Shown piece after piece: positions 29,317 to 37,662 of a stretch of DNA of 64,000 nt. The notes under the pieces are model-generated. The model made no database searches and was not told the origin of the DNA. It saw only the letters and a program-made list of their open reading frames with translations. A program made the translations under genes and the position numbers. Source of the DNA: Saccharomyces paradoxus (Eukaryota > Ascomycota > Saccharomycetes > Saccharomycetales > Saccharomycetaceae). The number at the start of each line of letters is the position of its first letter. Within the stretch, counting starts at the first letter, position 1. The stretch lies in the NCBI RefSeq assembly GCF_002079055.1, contig NC_047497.1, positions 568,501 to 632,500 of the forward strand, given 5' to 3'.

Positions 29317-31002
29317 TTATTGATGCTTATCTATTATACCTGGAGTTTCCACTTCGTCCTCTTCTTCGTCGTCGTCGTCATCATCGTCGTCGTCGTCATC
29401 GTCATCGTCATCATCATCATCGTCATCATCATCGTTGTTGTATTCGTTCTTATCTTCTGCGTCCTCCTCTTCTTCGTCTTCTTCTTCTTCTTCATCTTCT
29501 TCGTCTTCTTCGTCTTCTTCGTTATTCTTTGGATAACCACCCAATTTCATAACGATTTTGTTAACAATCTCATTCCAGTCCATCATACCCCCGAGACCAA
29601 TATCACCATTAATATCCATAACTTTTTCAGATGGCTTGAAAACTGTGACCCAAGACATTTCCTCCTTTATGGTTTGTAATTGCTTCTTAGTCATCATCGA
29701 ATTGAAAGTGCTACTCACCATTGAAGGCGCCAAAAGAATGGGATAACTTGGATTCCAAGCTCTGATGACACTTGTCAGAAGATTATCGCACAGCCCCAAA
29801 GCAATTTTCGATAGTGTGTTTGCAGTTAATGGGGCTACTACTAGTATATCTGCCCAGCGGCGTAATTCTATATGAAGCACAGGATCAGTCCGTTGTTTCC
29901 ATGCGTCCCATTCATCTTGGTCTGTCCATAGCTGAATATGTGGGGGCAACTCAACTACTTGAGCCATGTTGCATTGTCCAGGTGTGGGTGTTACTGGAGT
30001 TGCCGGAGTAGATTCATACTGCGACAATTTATTAAGTTTTTCTGAAGATTTAATAATTTTTTTGGTATATCTTTGTTCGAAAAACTGTGTTGCTGATTGA
30101 GTCAGTATAACTTGAATGTTTATTCTATCGCGACCATATATTTCTTCTAGTTTTTTAATCATTGGCTTGATCTTGAATACCGACAGGGAACCTGTAGCGC
30201 CAAAGAGTACGTGCAATTTCCCGTCATCTTGAGGTAACCTGGGGTCCAAGTTCTTGGAATTTTCTCTCTTCGGAATAATGGAAGGAATAACGGATTGCTT
30301 CACCGGCGTCTCCTCTGGAGTGGAACGTGCATTATTTTGGACTGAAACGTTGTTAACTTCATCGTGTACATCTTCCTTTCGTAGTGCAACACTGGTGGGG
30401 GCCTTAGCGGCTACCTTATCCTTGTCCCTACTTATTGGCGTAGAGGAGGCCATTATTTTGTCGAGCTTGATAGGATCAACTATTTTAAGTGCACTGTCTT
30501 TCTTAGGAACATAGTCTTTCATTTCGTTGGCAAGCGGAGAGCCAGATACTTGCGTCGTTCTTGAAGTGTTGATGTGGTTCGGTATAACTGCAGGATTACT
30601 AGAAACTGAAGTTGGGACGGAGGCTGAACCACTGTTTGGGGACTTGGCCTTTTCCGAATCGTTTTTCAGTTGAGTCAGACTATCCTGCTTTTGTTGCTGC
30701 TTCAGATCACTAAAAGTGACCGCGGGGACTCTTTTCAAACCAGGTTCTGGAGTATTACTTACCACTGCCCCCGAAGTTCCTGTGACATTCATAATAGATT
30801 TTGTAGTAGTGGTGGTAGCGTTCGACAGAGTAGGGCTTATTGATTGCCTCCCTGATACGGGGGAGTTGATTATTGAATCCTTCCCTTTTGTATCCTCATG
30901 GTCCAGCAAAATATCTTTCTGTCCGCGGGAAAATCTTGGACACTCTATAGACTGGTTATGATCTGCTTCTTCCTTCCCGTTAGTAGAGGCGACGGCAGTC
31001 AT
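29317..31002 (-). CDS. SIS2: Ppz1 inhibitory subunit and PPC decarboxylase component (Hal3)
   Basis: 561 residues. Sis2/Hal3 inhibits the phosphatase Ppz1 (salt tolerance, cell cycle). It also forms the trimeric phosphopantothenoylcysteine decarboxylase of CoA synthesis with Vhs3 and Cab3. The N-terminal ~250 residues are Ser/Thr-rich and variable. The flavoprotein-like core (about 265-490) shows LHVLFGATGSLSVFK, VLHIELRRWADILVVAPLTANTLSKIALGLCDNLL with the conserved His, and ILLAPSMVSSTFNSM. The last ~75 residues are an acidic tail with Glu-Asp repeats and 22 consecutive aspartates. From memory it is one residue shorter than the reference. Confidence 0.95.
   Translation of the reverse strand: MTAVASTNGKEEADHNQSIECPRFSRGQKDILLDHEDTKGKDSIINSPVSGRQSISPTLSNATTTTTKSIMNVTGTSGAVVSNTPEPGLKRVPAVTFSDLKQQQKQDSLTQLKNDSEKAKSPNSGSASVPTSVSSNPAVIPNHINTSRTTQVSGSPLANEMKDYVPKKDSALKIVDPIKLDKIMASSTPISRDKDKVAAKAPTSVALRKEDVHDEVNNVSVQNNARSTPEETPVKQSVIPSIIPKRENSKNLDPRLPQDDGKLHVLFGATGSLSVFKIKPMIKKLEEIYGRDRINIQVILTQSATQFFEQRYTKKIIKSSEKLNKLSQYESTPATPVTPTPGQCNMAQVVELPPHIQLWTDQDEWDAWKQRTDPVLHIELRRWADILVVAPLTANTLSKIALGLCDNLLTSVIRAWNPSYPILLAPSMVSSTFNSMMTKKQLQTIKEEMSWVTVFKPSEKVMDINGDIGLGGMMDWNEIVNKIVMKLGGYPKNNEEDEEDEEDEEEEEDEEEEDAEDKNEYNNDDDDDDDDDDDDDDDDDDDDDDEEEDEVETPGIIDKHQ
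29368..29433 (-). repeat. Asp22 tract in the SIS2 acidic tail
   Basis: Twenty-two consecutive aspartate codons, a mixture of GAC and GAT rather than one pure triplet. Adjacent Glu/Asp blocks (about 29455-29520) extend the acidic tail. The mixed codons suggest that the amino-acid run is maintained rather than being a fresh triplet expansion. Confidence 0.9.
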
Positions 31003-31394
31003 TGCTGTTTGCTTCTAATGTCTTTCTTCCCTGTTAATTTTTTCCCAAACTAATACTTCTTTATATTTTATCCCGGAATACAAAGTAGTATGATAGTAAA
31101 AGAAGGCCAAGTAAAAAAAGGATCTTTCCAAATGTAACTGGACGGCGCTGATAAGTGGACGAATACAGGTGAGGGATCGTGATTCAAGAGTACTCTCTGA
31201 CTTCTTCTCCTCTAATACCACCTCCCCAGAAAAAGCATCGATGCCATTTTTTGCAAGAGAAAAAGTTGCGTGCGTCACTGCCCACGAGCACATGGGGTGA
31301 GTTATATAACATACCAATATTATTTTGACTCATGCTTAGGGCAAAAAAAAGATAATAACGCCCAGACGGATACCAGCAACGATGATCACGGACC

Positions 31395-31401
31395 TGAGTC
31401 A
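31395..31401. promoter_or_regulatory. Gcn4-type site TGAGTCA (distal SIS2 promoter)
   Basis: Exact 7-bp palindromic Gcn4 core, 393 bases upstream of SIS2. Function inferred from sequence only. Confidence 0.5.
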
Positions 31402-31764
31402 GAATATGTATGTTAGATGAGGCAGGGCAGGGTACAAATAACTTATTCATCCAGAAATGCGACTTTTGACGATATAAAACATTAAAGTTTTTAGATCACG
31501 TGGATTTATAACCACTTTTTGGGGTATGCTACGGAATGTTGTGAAAGCACTAATTGCTTTGTAAATTCTTTTTTCTATGCTGGGAAAATCAACGTCTGGG
31601 ATGCATCCTCCCACGAATTTAATTTATTGAACGTTACTTTGGAATATTCTGGAAACCCTTTCCTTTCCTCCTATTTACAGCACCCTGTATATAAACAAGA
31701 ACATAAATTTTACCTCTTGAAGGTTCATCACCGAAGGCAAACCAGCAGTGGTAAAGTTTTCTGC

Positions 31765-31771
31765 TGAGTCA
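31765..31771. promoter_or_regulatory. Gcn4-type site TGAGTCA upstream of tRNA-Lys
   Basis: Second exact Gcn4 core, 104 bases before the tRNA and 763 bases from SIS2. It could serve SIS2 or AIM29, or be neutral. Confidence 0.4.
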
Positions 31772-31874
31772 GAGTAACCTACCTTCATGAACATGAGGTA
31801 TAGCGCCGTAGGGCTGGAATAATTTATTCCATATATATTAGAAGTGGATATAACGCGTCCCTCTGAAGAACTCA

Positions 31875-31970
31875 TCCTTGTTAGCTCAGTTGGTAGAGCG
31901 TTCGGCTTTTAAGCGCTTTTGCTTAAGCAAGGATACCGAAATGTCAGGGGTTCGAGCCCCCTATGAGGAG
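31875..31970 (+). tRNA. tK(UUU)K: tRNA-Lys (UUU) with a 23-nt intron
   Basis: Exon 1 is 31875-31911, the intron 31912-31934 and exon 2 31935-31970, giving a 73-nt mature tRNA without CCA. The cloverleaf folds fully: acceptor TCCTTGT/ATGAGGA, D arm GCTC/GAGC, anticodon stem TTCGG/CCGAA, T arm AGGGG/CCCCT. The loop CTTTTAA gives anticodon UUU. The intron starts one base 3' of the anticodon, the canonical position. The internal promoters are box A (TAGCTCAGTTGG, 31882) and box B (GGTTCGAGCCC). This decoder of AAA/AAG lysine codons is transcribed by RNA polymerase III. Confidence 0.98.
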
Positions 31971-31980
31971 TTCTTTACTC

Positions 31981-31986
31981 TTTTTT
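31981..31986 (+). terminator. RNA polymerase III terminator of tRNA-Lys
   Basis: T6 run starting 10 bases after the tRNA 3' end, the standard Pol III stop. Confidence 0.85.
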
Positions 31987-32113
31987 CAACCTCCTGCATC
32001 TTCCCAAAGAAGAAATGAAAATAAGTTCCATCAATAGTGAAAAGGAAGGAAAATTAGAACTTCAATACAAAGACTTCATACAAATTTTTTTCCTTATCCA
32101 GTTGCTCTGTTTC

Positions 32114-32581
32114 ATGAATTCGGCTAAAAGACAGAAAATGACAACAACCTATCATGACTACGACCTGGAAGAGCCATTAACCTCAAATGCCAGGCCACTG
32201 AAGAATTCTGTTATTACAGTTAGAATAATAAAGTCTTTTCCGTATAGAAACGTCAAGAACATAGTACTGCACGATTATGATCTTGCTGACAAAACTGCAA
32301 AGGACCTTTTTAATGACATTTTGAACAAAATTCAGAATGATGGTTCATTGAGACCATTCCGCAGTGTTAAGTACGATACTCTAAAGATATATACACACGC
32401 ACATGGTTCCAAAACGGTTAATCTTGTAATTAATTTTGATCACGATGACGACTGGACCTTAGACACAGAGAATGACAAGAAGAAGCTGTTTGAGTACGGC
32501 ATTGAGAATGAAACCGAGATTTCAATTTTCAACAGAGATGATTATCTAAGGTTTAAAGAAAACCCTGAAGAAAAATGGTGA
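32114..32581 (+). CDS. AIM29: Conserved protein of unknown function
   Basis: 155 residues from the ATG at 32114 (MNSAKRQKMTTTYHDYD). I recognise it as AIM29 from synteny and sequence; its molecular function is unknown, and mutants in S. cerevisiae were reported to lose mitochondrial DNA more often. It has no signal peptide or membrane span. The central part reads as a small alpha/beta domain (IVLHDYDLADKTAKDLFNDI, then VNLVINFDHDDDWTLD), reminiscent of ubiquitin-like folds, which I only suggest. An in-frame ATG at 32015 would add 33 residues; I prefer 32114 because it matches the known length. Its promoter overlaps the tRNA gene 143 bases upstream. Confidence 0.88.
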   Translation: MNSAKRQKMTTTYHDYDLEEPLTSNARPLKNSVITVRIIKSFPYRNVKNIVLHDYDLADKTAKDLFNDILNKIQNDGSLRPFRSVKYDTLKIYTHAHGSKTVNLVINFDHDDDWTLDTENDKKKLFEYGIENETEISIFNRDDYLRFKENPEEKW

Positions 32582-32721
32582 GATGTCGTTTGGTTTTGAA
32601 CTTCATTAAAAGTATGTGCTACGAATATATATATATATATATGTTGTATACGAGAGTATACTCGTATATAAATAAACATCAAATGCGTATGTGGTAATGC
32701 AAAGGAGAGGGCATATCTCTT

Positions 32722-33639
32722 TTAAAAAACAACCTGGTTCCTGTAAAAAATGTCTTCTTCAATAGCGCTGAATGTGTAGCTGTCGAATTCGGAATGTGCC
32801 TCTTTTATCCTTTCATCAGCGCGGGGACTCTGTTGATGGTGATGGTGATGATGGCGGTGATGATGGCGGTGGTGGCGGGAATGTTGGATGTCGTTTATGT
32901 TGACAAGAGATTCGCGGATAAGACCTTTAGAATCAATCTCCCTTTTCATCACTGCTTGGTTGAACTTCAATTTCCGGGGGAATTCTACCTTCTTTTCGTG
33001 TTCGAAGCCCTCAGCATCTTCATCTATTGAGGAAACTTTAGTGCATGTAGAACGCTGGTCGAAGATGGAGGATGTGTGAGAATCAACAGACGATGCGCAC
33101 GATATGTCTTCTAATTTTACCAACGCGCCATTGCTCTCTATAGAAGTGCTAACCTCATCCACTTCCTCTTCTATCCAACATTCCGTATTTTTCTTCAGTG
33201 CAGATTTTAAATCTTTTGGTTGTTTTTGGTCAACTTGGTCCTGGACAGCCCACATTTTATCTTCAACACTATCTATGTTAGTCAAATCAGGACCGTACAA
33301 CACTGTTACATCGGTTTCTTTGTTCCAGTTGATGGAGAGCGGATTGGATTTAGAATTCTGTAAACCATAGTGGTCTATGGACCAACGCCTCCAGAGACAA
33401 TGATGTAACCTGACGAGATACATATTGTAATCTAGCGCATCCTCTGAGGAGCAACTTGGTAATCGAAGTAATTTGTGTTTACGCATCTTCAATAGCAGTG
33501 TCCATGAAGCCGGCATTTCCAAGCTTGCGTCATTAAATTTATGATGGAAATAGTCAATGGCAGGCTTGCTATAGTTGGTCATGTTATCGAGTAACATTAA
33601 ATTCTGATACGATATTATTGTATCATCCAAACTAGTCAT
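32722..33639 (-). CDS. YKR075C: Reg1-like protein of unknown function, glucose-regulated
   Basis: 305 residues. From synteny this is YKR075C, a paralogue of YOR062C with partial similarity to Reg1, the regulatory subunit of the Glc7 phosphatase. The N-terminal ~110 residues are the conserved part (PASWTLLLKMRKHKLLRLPSC, LVRLHHCLWRRWSIDHYGL). The middle is acidic and Ser-rich. Near 260-280 is a histidine-rich run (RHHRHHHRHHHHHH) that could bind metal or simply be a triplet-repeat product. No catalytic domain is visible. The divergent upstream region carries clustered Rgt1- and Mig1-type sites, agreeing with the reported glucose/Rgt1 control of this gene in S. cerevisiae. Confidence 0.9.
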   Translation of the reverse strand: MTSLDDTIISYQNLMLLDNMTNYSKPAIDYFHHKFNDASLEMPASWTLLLKMRKHKLLRLPSCSSEDALDYNMYLVRLHHCLWRRWSIDHYGLQNSKSNPLSINWNKETDVTVLYGPDLTNIDSVEDKMWAVQDQVDQKQPKDLKSALKKNTECWIEEEVDEVSTSIESNGALVKLEDISCASSVDSHTSSIFDQRSTCTKVSSIDEDAEGFEHEKKVEFPRKLKFNQAVMKREIDSKGLIRESLVNINDIQHSRHHRHHHRHHHHHHQQSPRADERIKEAHSEFDSYTFSAIEEDIFYRNQVVF

Positions 33640-34993
33640 TTTCTATATATTTGTATGTGTATGTGTATACTGGTACTTGTGTGTGGTACCTGAATGCAGA
33701 AAGGGAAAAGCTTAGATTGAACTAAACGCTAATAGTATAATTTTTTAACGGTGTTGAAAATATATATATATATATATATTTGTTTTCCCAAAGACCCAGT
33801 AACTGTACTTTTTTTCCTGCTGCAGTCATCCAAGGAAAGGCAAAAGAAGAAAGAAAAAAATATGATTATTGTCCCCAGGTTTTTTCTTTTCCTGGCGGAA
33901 AAAGCTCAAATCTTACTTCCCCGCGGGGGTTTCTTTGTCGAGTATCGTGCCGGAAACGAGAAAAAAAAAATATGAGAAATGAATTTTTCCGGTCCTCTAA
34001 AGACAGTACTACGAACGGAAAAAATGCAGCAAAAGCAAAACACCCCATCCATGTCCCCCCCCGTCTTGCCCCTCTCTCGCTTCACTGTCCCCCGCTTCGG
34101 TTTTTCCGGCTACGACATTCCAGTTGAAAGCCGCCGGAAAAACCAAAAAAGTATAAAAAAAAAGAGCGGGGCAAAAGAGATTATTTCTTTTATTTCTATT
34201 TTCCCCCGGTCTATTCAGGTACTCTATTCCGGGTCCCCTGTCGTTTAAAATGATTACTTTAGGGATTTTTCTTCTCATAATCTTTCATGTGAGAAAGGCA
34301 ATGTCATCTTGAAGGATACTACGTGAGATTCAAGATCATGAATAACTAGTTGCCACATAAGCTCTGGGTTTCTGATTTATTGAGTAATTGGTGCCTACTA
34401 TTCCAGCTAAATCTTTCGTCCTGCAAAGACACTTACACCGCATAATGTAAAAATTACAGTATTTAAACTTATTTAGCGATGAAAGTGTTTCACTAATTAT
34501 GGGATGTTTCGTGTATCTACGAAATGCGCCCGATAAATAGCTGAGGCTTTTCGGGTATTCTTCTGTCAAGAGTACGTATGACTTTGAAGACCATTCCTGT
34601 TATAAGATTCATTACCCTAACAAGCGGATGATTTTTTCTTTCTCTTTTTTTACCTTTAGTTTCAATACCATACATAGAATTTAAGAATGGAACTTAGGAA
34701 CCGACGCCTGAGACATCAACGAGGCGAACTTGGCACATATATTTCGTCCCACCTAGACGCTCTCAAGACCGTTTAAACGTATTAATGTGGGGCTTCATGA
34801 CCTGTTCCCTATAATCCCTCGTTACTAGCATAGTAGTCATCTCTTGAAATTTCACACCCCTATTTATTTGTCTTAGCGTCCAACCCCTCTGACCCTTTTC
34901 CACTTCTTGTATATAAGAAACCAAAATATCGGTGCTCCTACCGTCGCTGCTATTTCCAAAAACTTACCTAAACATTGAGCAAGATAGTAAGAA
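33640..34993. other. Long YKR075C-ECM4 divergent intergenic region
   Basis: 1.35 kb, the longest gap in the window, with no gene. An AT dinucleotide tract (about 33760-33778) lies near YKR075C. A GC-rich regulatory cluster at 33896-34171 holds five CGGANNA motifs and four GCGGGG-type motifs plus a C8 run (34055-34062). ECM4-side sequence contains ACCCCT (about 34856) and AACCCCTCT (about 34883), stress-element-like CCCCT cores fitting an oxidative-stress gene. Confidence 0.65.
33896..34171. promoter_or_regulatory. Rgt1/Mig1-type glucose-regulatory cluster
   Basis: CGGAAAA, fitting the Rgt1 consensus CGGANNA, occurs at 33896-33902, 34016-34022 and 34135-34141. Its reverse complement occurs at 33985-33991 and 34102-34108. 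Mig1 cores (SYGGGG) occur on both strands of CCCCGCGGGG (33919-33928), at 34090-34095 (reverse) and at 34166-34171. The first Rgt1-type site is about 260 bases before the YKR075C start. This is the architecture of hexose-transporter-type promoters. Direction (YKR075C and not ECM4) is inferred from known biology. Confidence 0.75.
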
Positions 34994-36106
34994 ATGTCGA
35001 AACAGTGGGCTAGTGGTACAAACGGAGCTTTCAAAAGACAAGTGTCGTCATTCAGAGAAACAATTTCCAAGCAGCACCCGATTTATAAGCCTGCAAAGGG
35101 AAGATATTGGTTGTATGTTTCACTAGCGTGCCCATGGGCCCATAGAACACTAATCACGAGGGCCTTGAAAGGGTTAACCTCGGTTATAGGATGCAGCGTA
35201 GTGCATTGGCACCTTGACGAGAAAGGGTGGAGATTTCTGGACATGGAGAAGCAATTGGAGGATAGAGAAAGTTTTTTGGAACATTGGCACGATGCTGCAG
35301 GTGGTATTAAAACCGCTAAAGAGGATTCCAGCAAGAGCTTCGCCGCGATCAAGAATGACAGTCAAAGATTTATGGTTGACGCTACCAATGAGCCTCACTA
35401 TGGATACGAGAGAATCAGTGACTTGTATTACAAGAGCGATCCTCAATACTCGGCAAGATTCACCGTTCCAGTGCTATGGGACTTAGAAACTCAAACCATT
35501 GTCAACAATGAAAGTAGCGATATTATAAGGATTTTGAACTCTAATGCCTTTGATGAATTTATCGACGACAAGTTTAAGAAGACGGATCTTGTTCCTGCAC
35601 AGTTAGAAGCTAAAATCGATGAATTCAACTCCTGGGTTTACGATAGCATTAACAATGGTGTATACAAGACCGGATTCGCAGAAAAGGCAGAAGTTTACGA
35701 AAGTGAAGTTAGCAACGTATTTGAGCATTTGGACAAAGTGGAGAAAATCCTGGGTGACAAGTACGTTAAATTGAAGGCCAAATATGGTGAAGACGATAGA
35801 CAAAAAATCTTGAGCGAATTCTTCACTGTAGGTGACCAATTGACAGAAGCTGACGTCAGATTGTACACCACAATTATCAGGTTCGACCCTGTCTATGTCC
35901 AGCACTTCAAATGCAATTTCACCTCTATTAGAGCCGGATATCCATTTATTCACCTGTGGGTGAGAAACTTATACTGGAACTACGATGCCTTCAGGCACAC
36001 GACAGATTTTGAACATATCAAGTTGCACTATACACGTTCTCACACGAGGATTAACCCCTTAGGAATTACACCCCTGGGGCCCAAACCAGATATACGTCCT
36101 TTATAA
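34994..36106 (+). CDS. ECM4: Omega-class glutathione transferase
   Basis: 370 residues (also called GTO2). The N-terminal thioredoxin-like domain carries the active-site CPWA with Cys46 (YVSLACPWAHRT), the cysteine type of omega GSTs and glutathionyl-hydroquinone reductases. The SNAIL/SSDI-type signature NNESSDIIRILN follows near 175-186. The C-terminal helical domain contains ADVRLYTTIIRFDPVYVQHFKCN. It is cytosolic and acts in glutathione-dependent reduction or dethiolation. Length equals the S. cerevisiae protein. Confidence 0.95.
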   Translation: MSKQWASGTNGAFKRQVSSFRETISKQHPIYKPAKGRYWLYVSLACPWAHRTLITRALKGLTSVIGCSVVHWHLDEKGWRFLDMEKQLEDRESFLEHWHDAAGGIKTAKEDSSKSFAAIKNDSQRFMVDATNEPHYGYERISDLYYKSDPQYSARFTVPVLWDLETQTIVNNESSDIIRILNSNAFDEFIDDKFKKTDLVPAQLEAKIDEFNSWVYDSINNGVYKTGFAEKAEVYESEVSNVFEHLDKVEKILGDKYVKLKAKYGEDDRQKILSEFFTVGDQLTEADVRLYTTIIRFDPVYVQHFKCNFTSIRAGYPFIHLWVRNLYWNYDAFRHTTDFEHIKLHYTRSHTRINPLGITPLGPKPDIRPL

Positions 36107-36184
36107 TAAGCTGCATTTAAATAATCAACTGTATGTTTAATCTCTCAGGATTGCCTCTTTTTCTATACTCAATTGGGTAATTGA

Positions 36185-36196
36185 CGCGAAACGCGT
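36185..36196. promoter_or_regulatory. Overlapping SCB and MCB elements upstream of MSA2
   Basis: CGCGAAA (SCB, SBF site) at 36185-36191 runs directly into ACGCGT (MCB, MBF site) at 36191-36196, sharing one base. This lies 169 bases before the MSA2 ATG and supports G1/S-periodic expression. Confidence 0.8.
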
Positions 36197-36364
36197 TAAA
36201 GTGCAAAAAAGAGGCCTGGAATTATATTTAACTGCAATGAAATATTTTCATGATATGCTTCATGCATAACTGTGTTCATTCTTCTCTCTTATTCATTGCT
36301 AATTTCTTTTATCGTTTTAATCTTACAAAGGACTTTAGTAACGAAACAGTTTTCTAACCAATCA

Positions 36365-37456
36365 ATGGTATACACAACACCAAAACAACAGCAGAGATTC
36401 AACTCCACTCCAAAATCTAGTCACAGTCTTATCTTTTCGCCAATCAGAGCCCCTTCAATGCAAACACCCTCCTCACTGGATTATCAATCACCTTCAATTG
36501 TTGTGTCATCATCTTCAATGAAGGTTCACGGCCACTCTTCCAGCTTCGGTAAGTTTTCGTTATCCATTGGCCAAAATGGTAAGGCTGCAATCCTAGGGCC
36601 TATAAATATTCTTCCCACCGATACATCGAAAACAGAGAAACATGTGTCAAAGAAGAAGCCTATCTCTTCTGACCGTGTTGAAAAGACTCGTATATTATCC
36701 TTGTTGAAGAAAATGAGAAACAAGAGCAGTACTGTTAACAAAAAATATAGCCAAGTACCGTTAAAGTCTACGACAGGTTTACAAGCAGCAGATACTGCGT
36801 CTTCACCATTAGCCTCCAATACAATGAAGCCATCTCCCAAAAAGATAGCTTCTCCAAGGACCCCGAATGCAAACTCAAATTTAAATCTAAACTTTACTTC
36901 ATTCCAAATCAAAACTGGGTTTACTCCCAATATCGATGGAATTTTACTTGAAAACTTCACATCTCCCAATACAACGACTGATTCACATAATAATTCCACT
37001 AGCAATATCCTCAGCAACAATAATGGTGGCGCAAACAACGCCAATCAGTTTCTTTTCAATCTACCACTTCAATCATCGCCAAGACAATTCAGGTCTCCTG
37101 CAAGATTAATAGACCCCCTTCCAATATCGGACTGGAATACTAGCCTCTTAATGTCGCCTCCAAGAACGACGAATTTTGAGTCTACAAACAATCACTTCAA
37201 TTCAAACTTCGCTCAGGCGTCGATGTTGAGACGCCCTTCACTACCGCACATAGATGAGGTGATACCACAGGACTCTAACCCGACCAATTACTCAGATAGA
37301 TCAGAGTATCTATCTGTGGATCAAAACGTCAATAATAACAATGGTGCACTTTCAGAACAGGCCTATAATAATATGATGAAATCTTCAATGATTTCGTTAC
37401 CTATAGAAAAGGATGACGCCACGATGGCTCTACGGAAACTCGTCTCCAGACAGTAA
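36365..37456 (+). CDS. MSA2: G1-specific transcription co-regulator binding SBF/MBF
   Basis: 363 residues from the ATG at 36365 (MVYTTPKQQQRFNSTP); the frame is open upstream to a GTG, but that leader would be hydrophobic and unlike the family. The protein is Ser/Pro/Asn-rich and largely disordered, with several SP/TP sites (TPKSS, FSPIRAPS, SPKKIASPRTP) typical of Cdk substrates. The C-terminal DDATMALRKL segment resembles the GTB motif by which Whi5, Nrm1 and Msa proteins dock on Swi6-containing factors. Msa2 (Nrm2) with Msa1 helps time G1 transcription. The adjacent SCB/MCB pair suggests that it is itself an SBF/MBF target. Confidence 0.92.
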   Translation: MVYTTPKQQQRFNSTPKSSHSLIFSPIRAPSMQTPSSLDYQSPSIVVSSSSMKVHGHSSSFGKFSLSIGQNGKAAILGPINILPTDTSKTEKHVSKKKPISSDRVEKTRILSLLKKMRNKSSTVNKKYSQVPLKSTTGLQAADTASSPLASNTMKPSPKKIASPRTPNANSNLNLNFTSFQIKTGFTPNIDGILLENFTSPNTTTDSHNNSTSNILSNNNGGANNANQFLFNLPLQSSPRQFRSPARLIDPLPISDWNTSLLMSPPRTTNFESTNNHFNSNFAQASMLRRPSLPHIDEVIPQDSNPTNYSDRSEYLSVDQNVNNNNGALSEQAYNNMMKSSMISLPIEKDDATMALRKLVSRQ

Positions 37457-37662
37457 GCCAACTTGGCTCTCATAAAATACTTTATGTAAGACTTCTATTA
37501 TATATTCAAAAACCGAAGAACTTTATTTAATTAATTCTATCATTAATTTTTTTTTCATCAAATAGTGTAGTGGAAACAAACAGTACTGCGCTTATTTGAA
37601 AAAGTTACACAATAGGGAATATAGGGAATAGCAGATCAGAGCTACAACCCTACAATTAAGAT

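Larger units (their letters stand above)
31003..31874. other. SIS2 promoter and tRNA-Lys upstream region
   Basis: 872 bp without a supported protein gene. It contains two exact Gcn4-type TGAGTCA sites (31395-31401, 31765-31771) and a Cbf1-type TCACGTG (31496-31502). A reverse frame of 92 codons from an ATG at 31293 corresponds in position to the dubious S. cerevisiae ORF YKR073C and is not called. No Ty LTR was recognised next to the tRNA. Confidence 0.5.

Noticed and set aside
29320-29679. Plus-strand frame rich in Val/Ile/Phe over the SIS2 tail
   Set aside because: It is the antisense reading of the GAC/GAT/GAA acidic repeat, which inevitably gives hydrophobic codons.
31015-31293. Reverse-strand frame of 92 codons upstream of SIS2, in the position of the dubious ORF YKR073C
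   Set aside because: It lies in the SIS2 promoter, shows no recognisable domain or favourable codon use, and its S. cerevisiae counterpart is classed as dubious.
31440-31874. Possible Ty LTR beside tRNA-Lys, a preferred insertion target
   Set aside because: No recognisable LTR ends or internal LTR sequence; only unique-looking AT-rich DNA.
36272-36364. Hydrophobic in-frame extension before the MSA2 ATG, from a GTG
   Set aside because: Membrane-like leader is inconsistent with a nuclear co-regulator, and there is no ATG.
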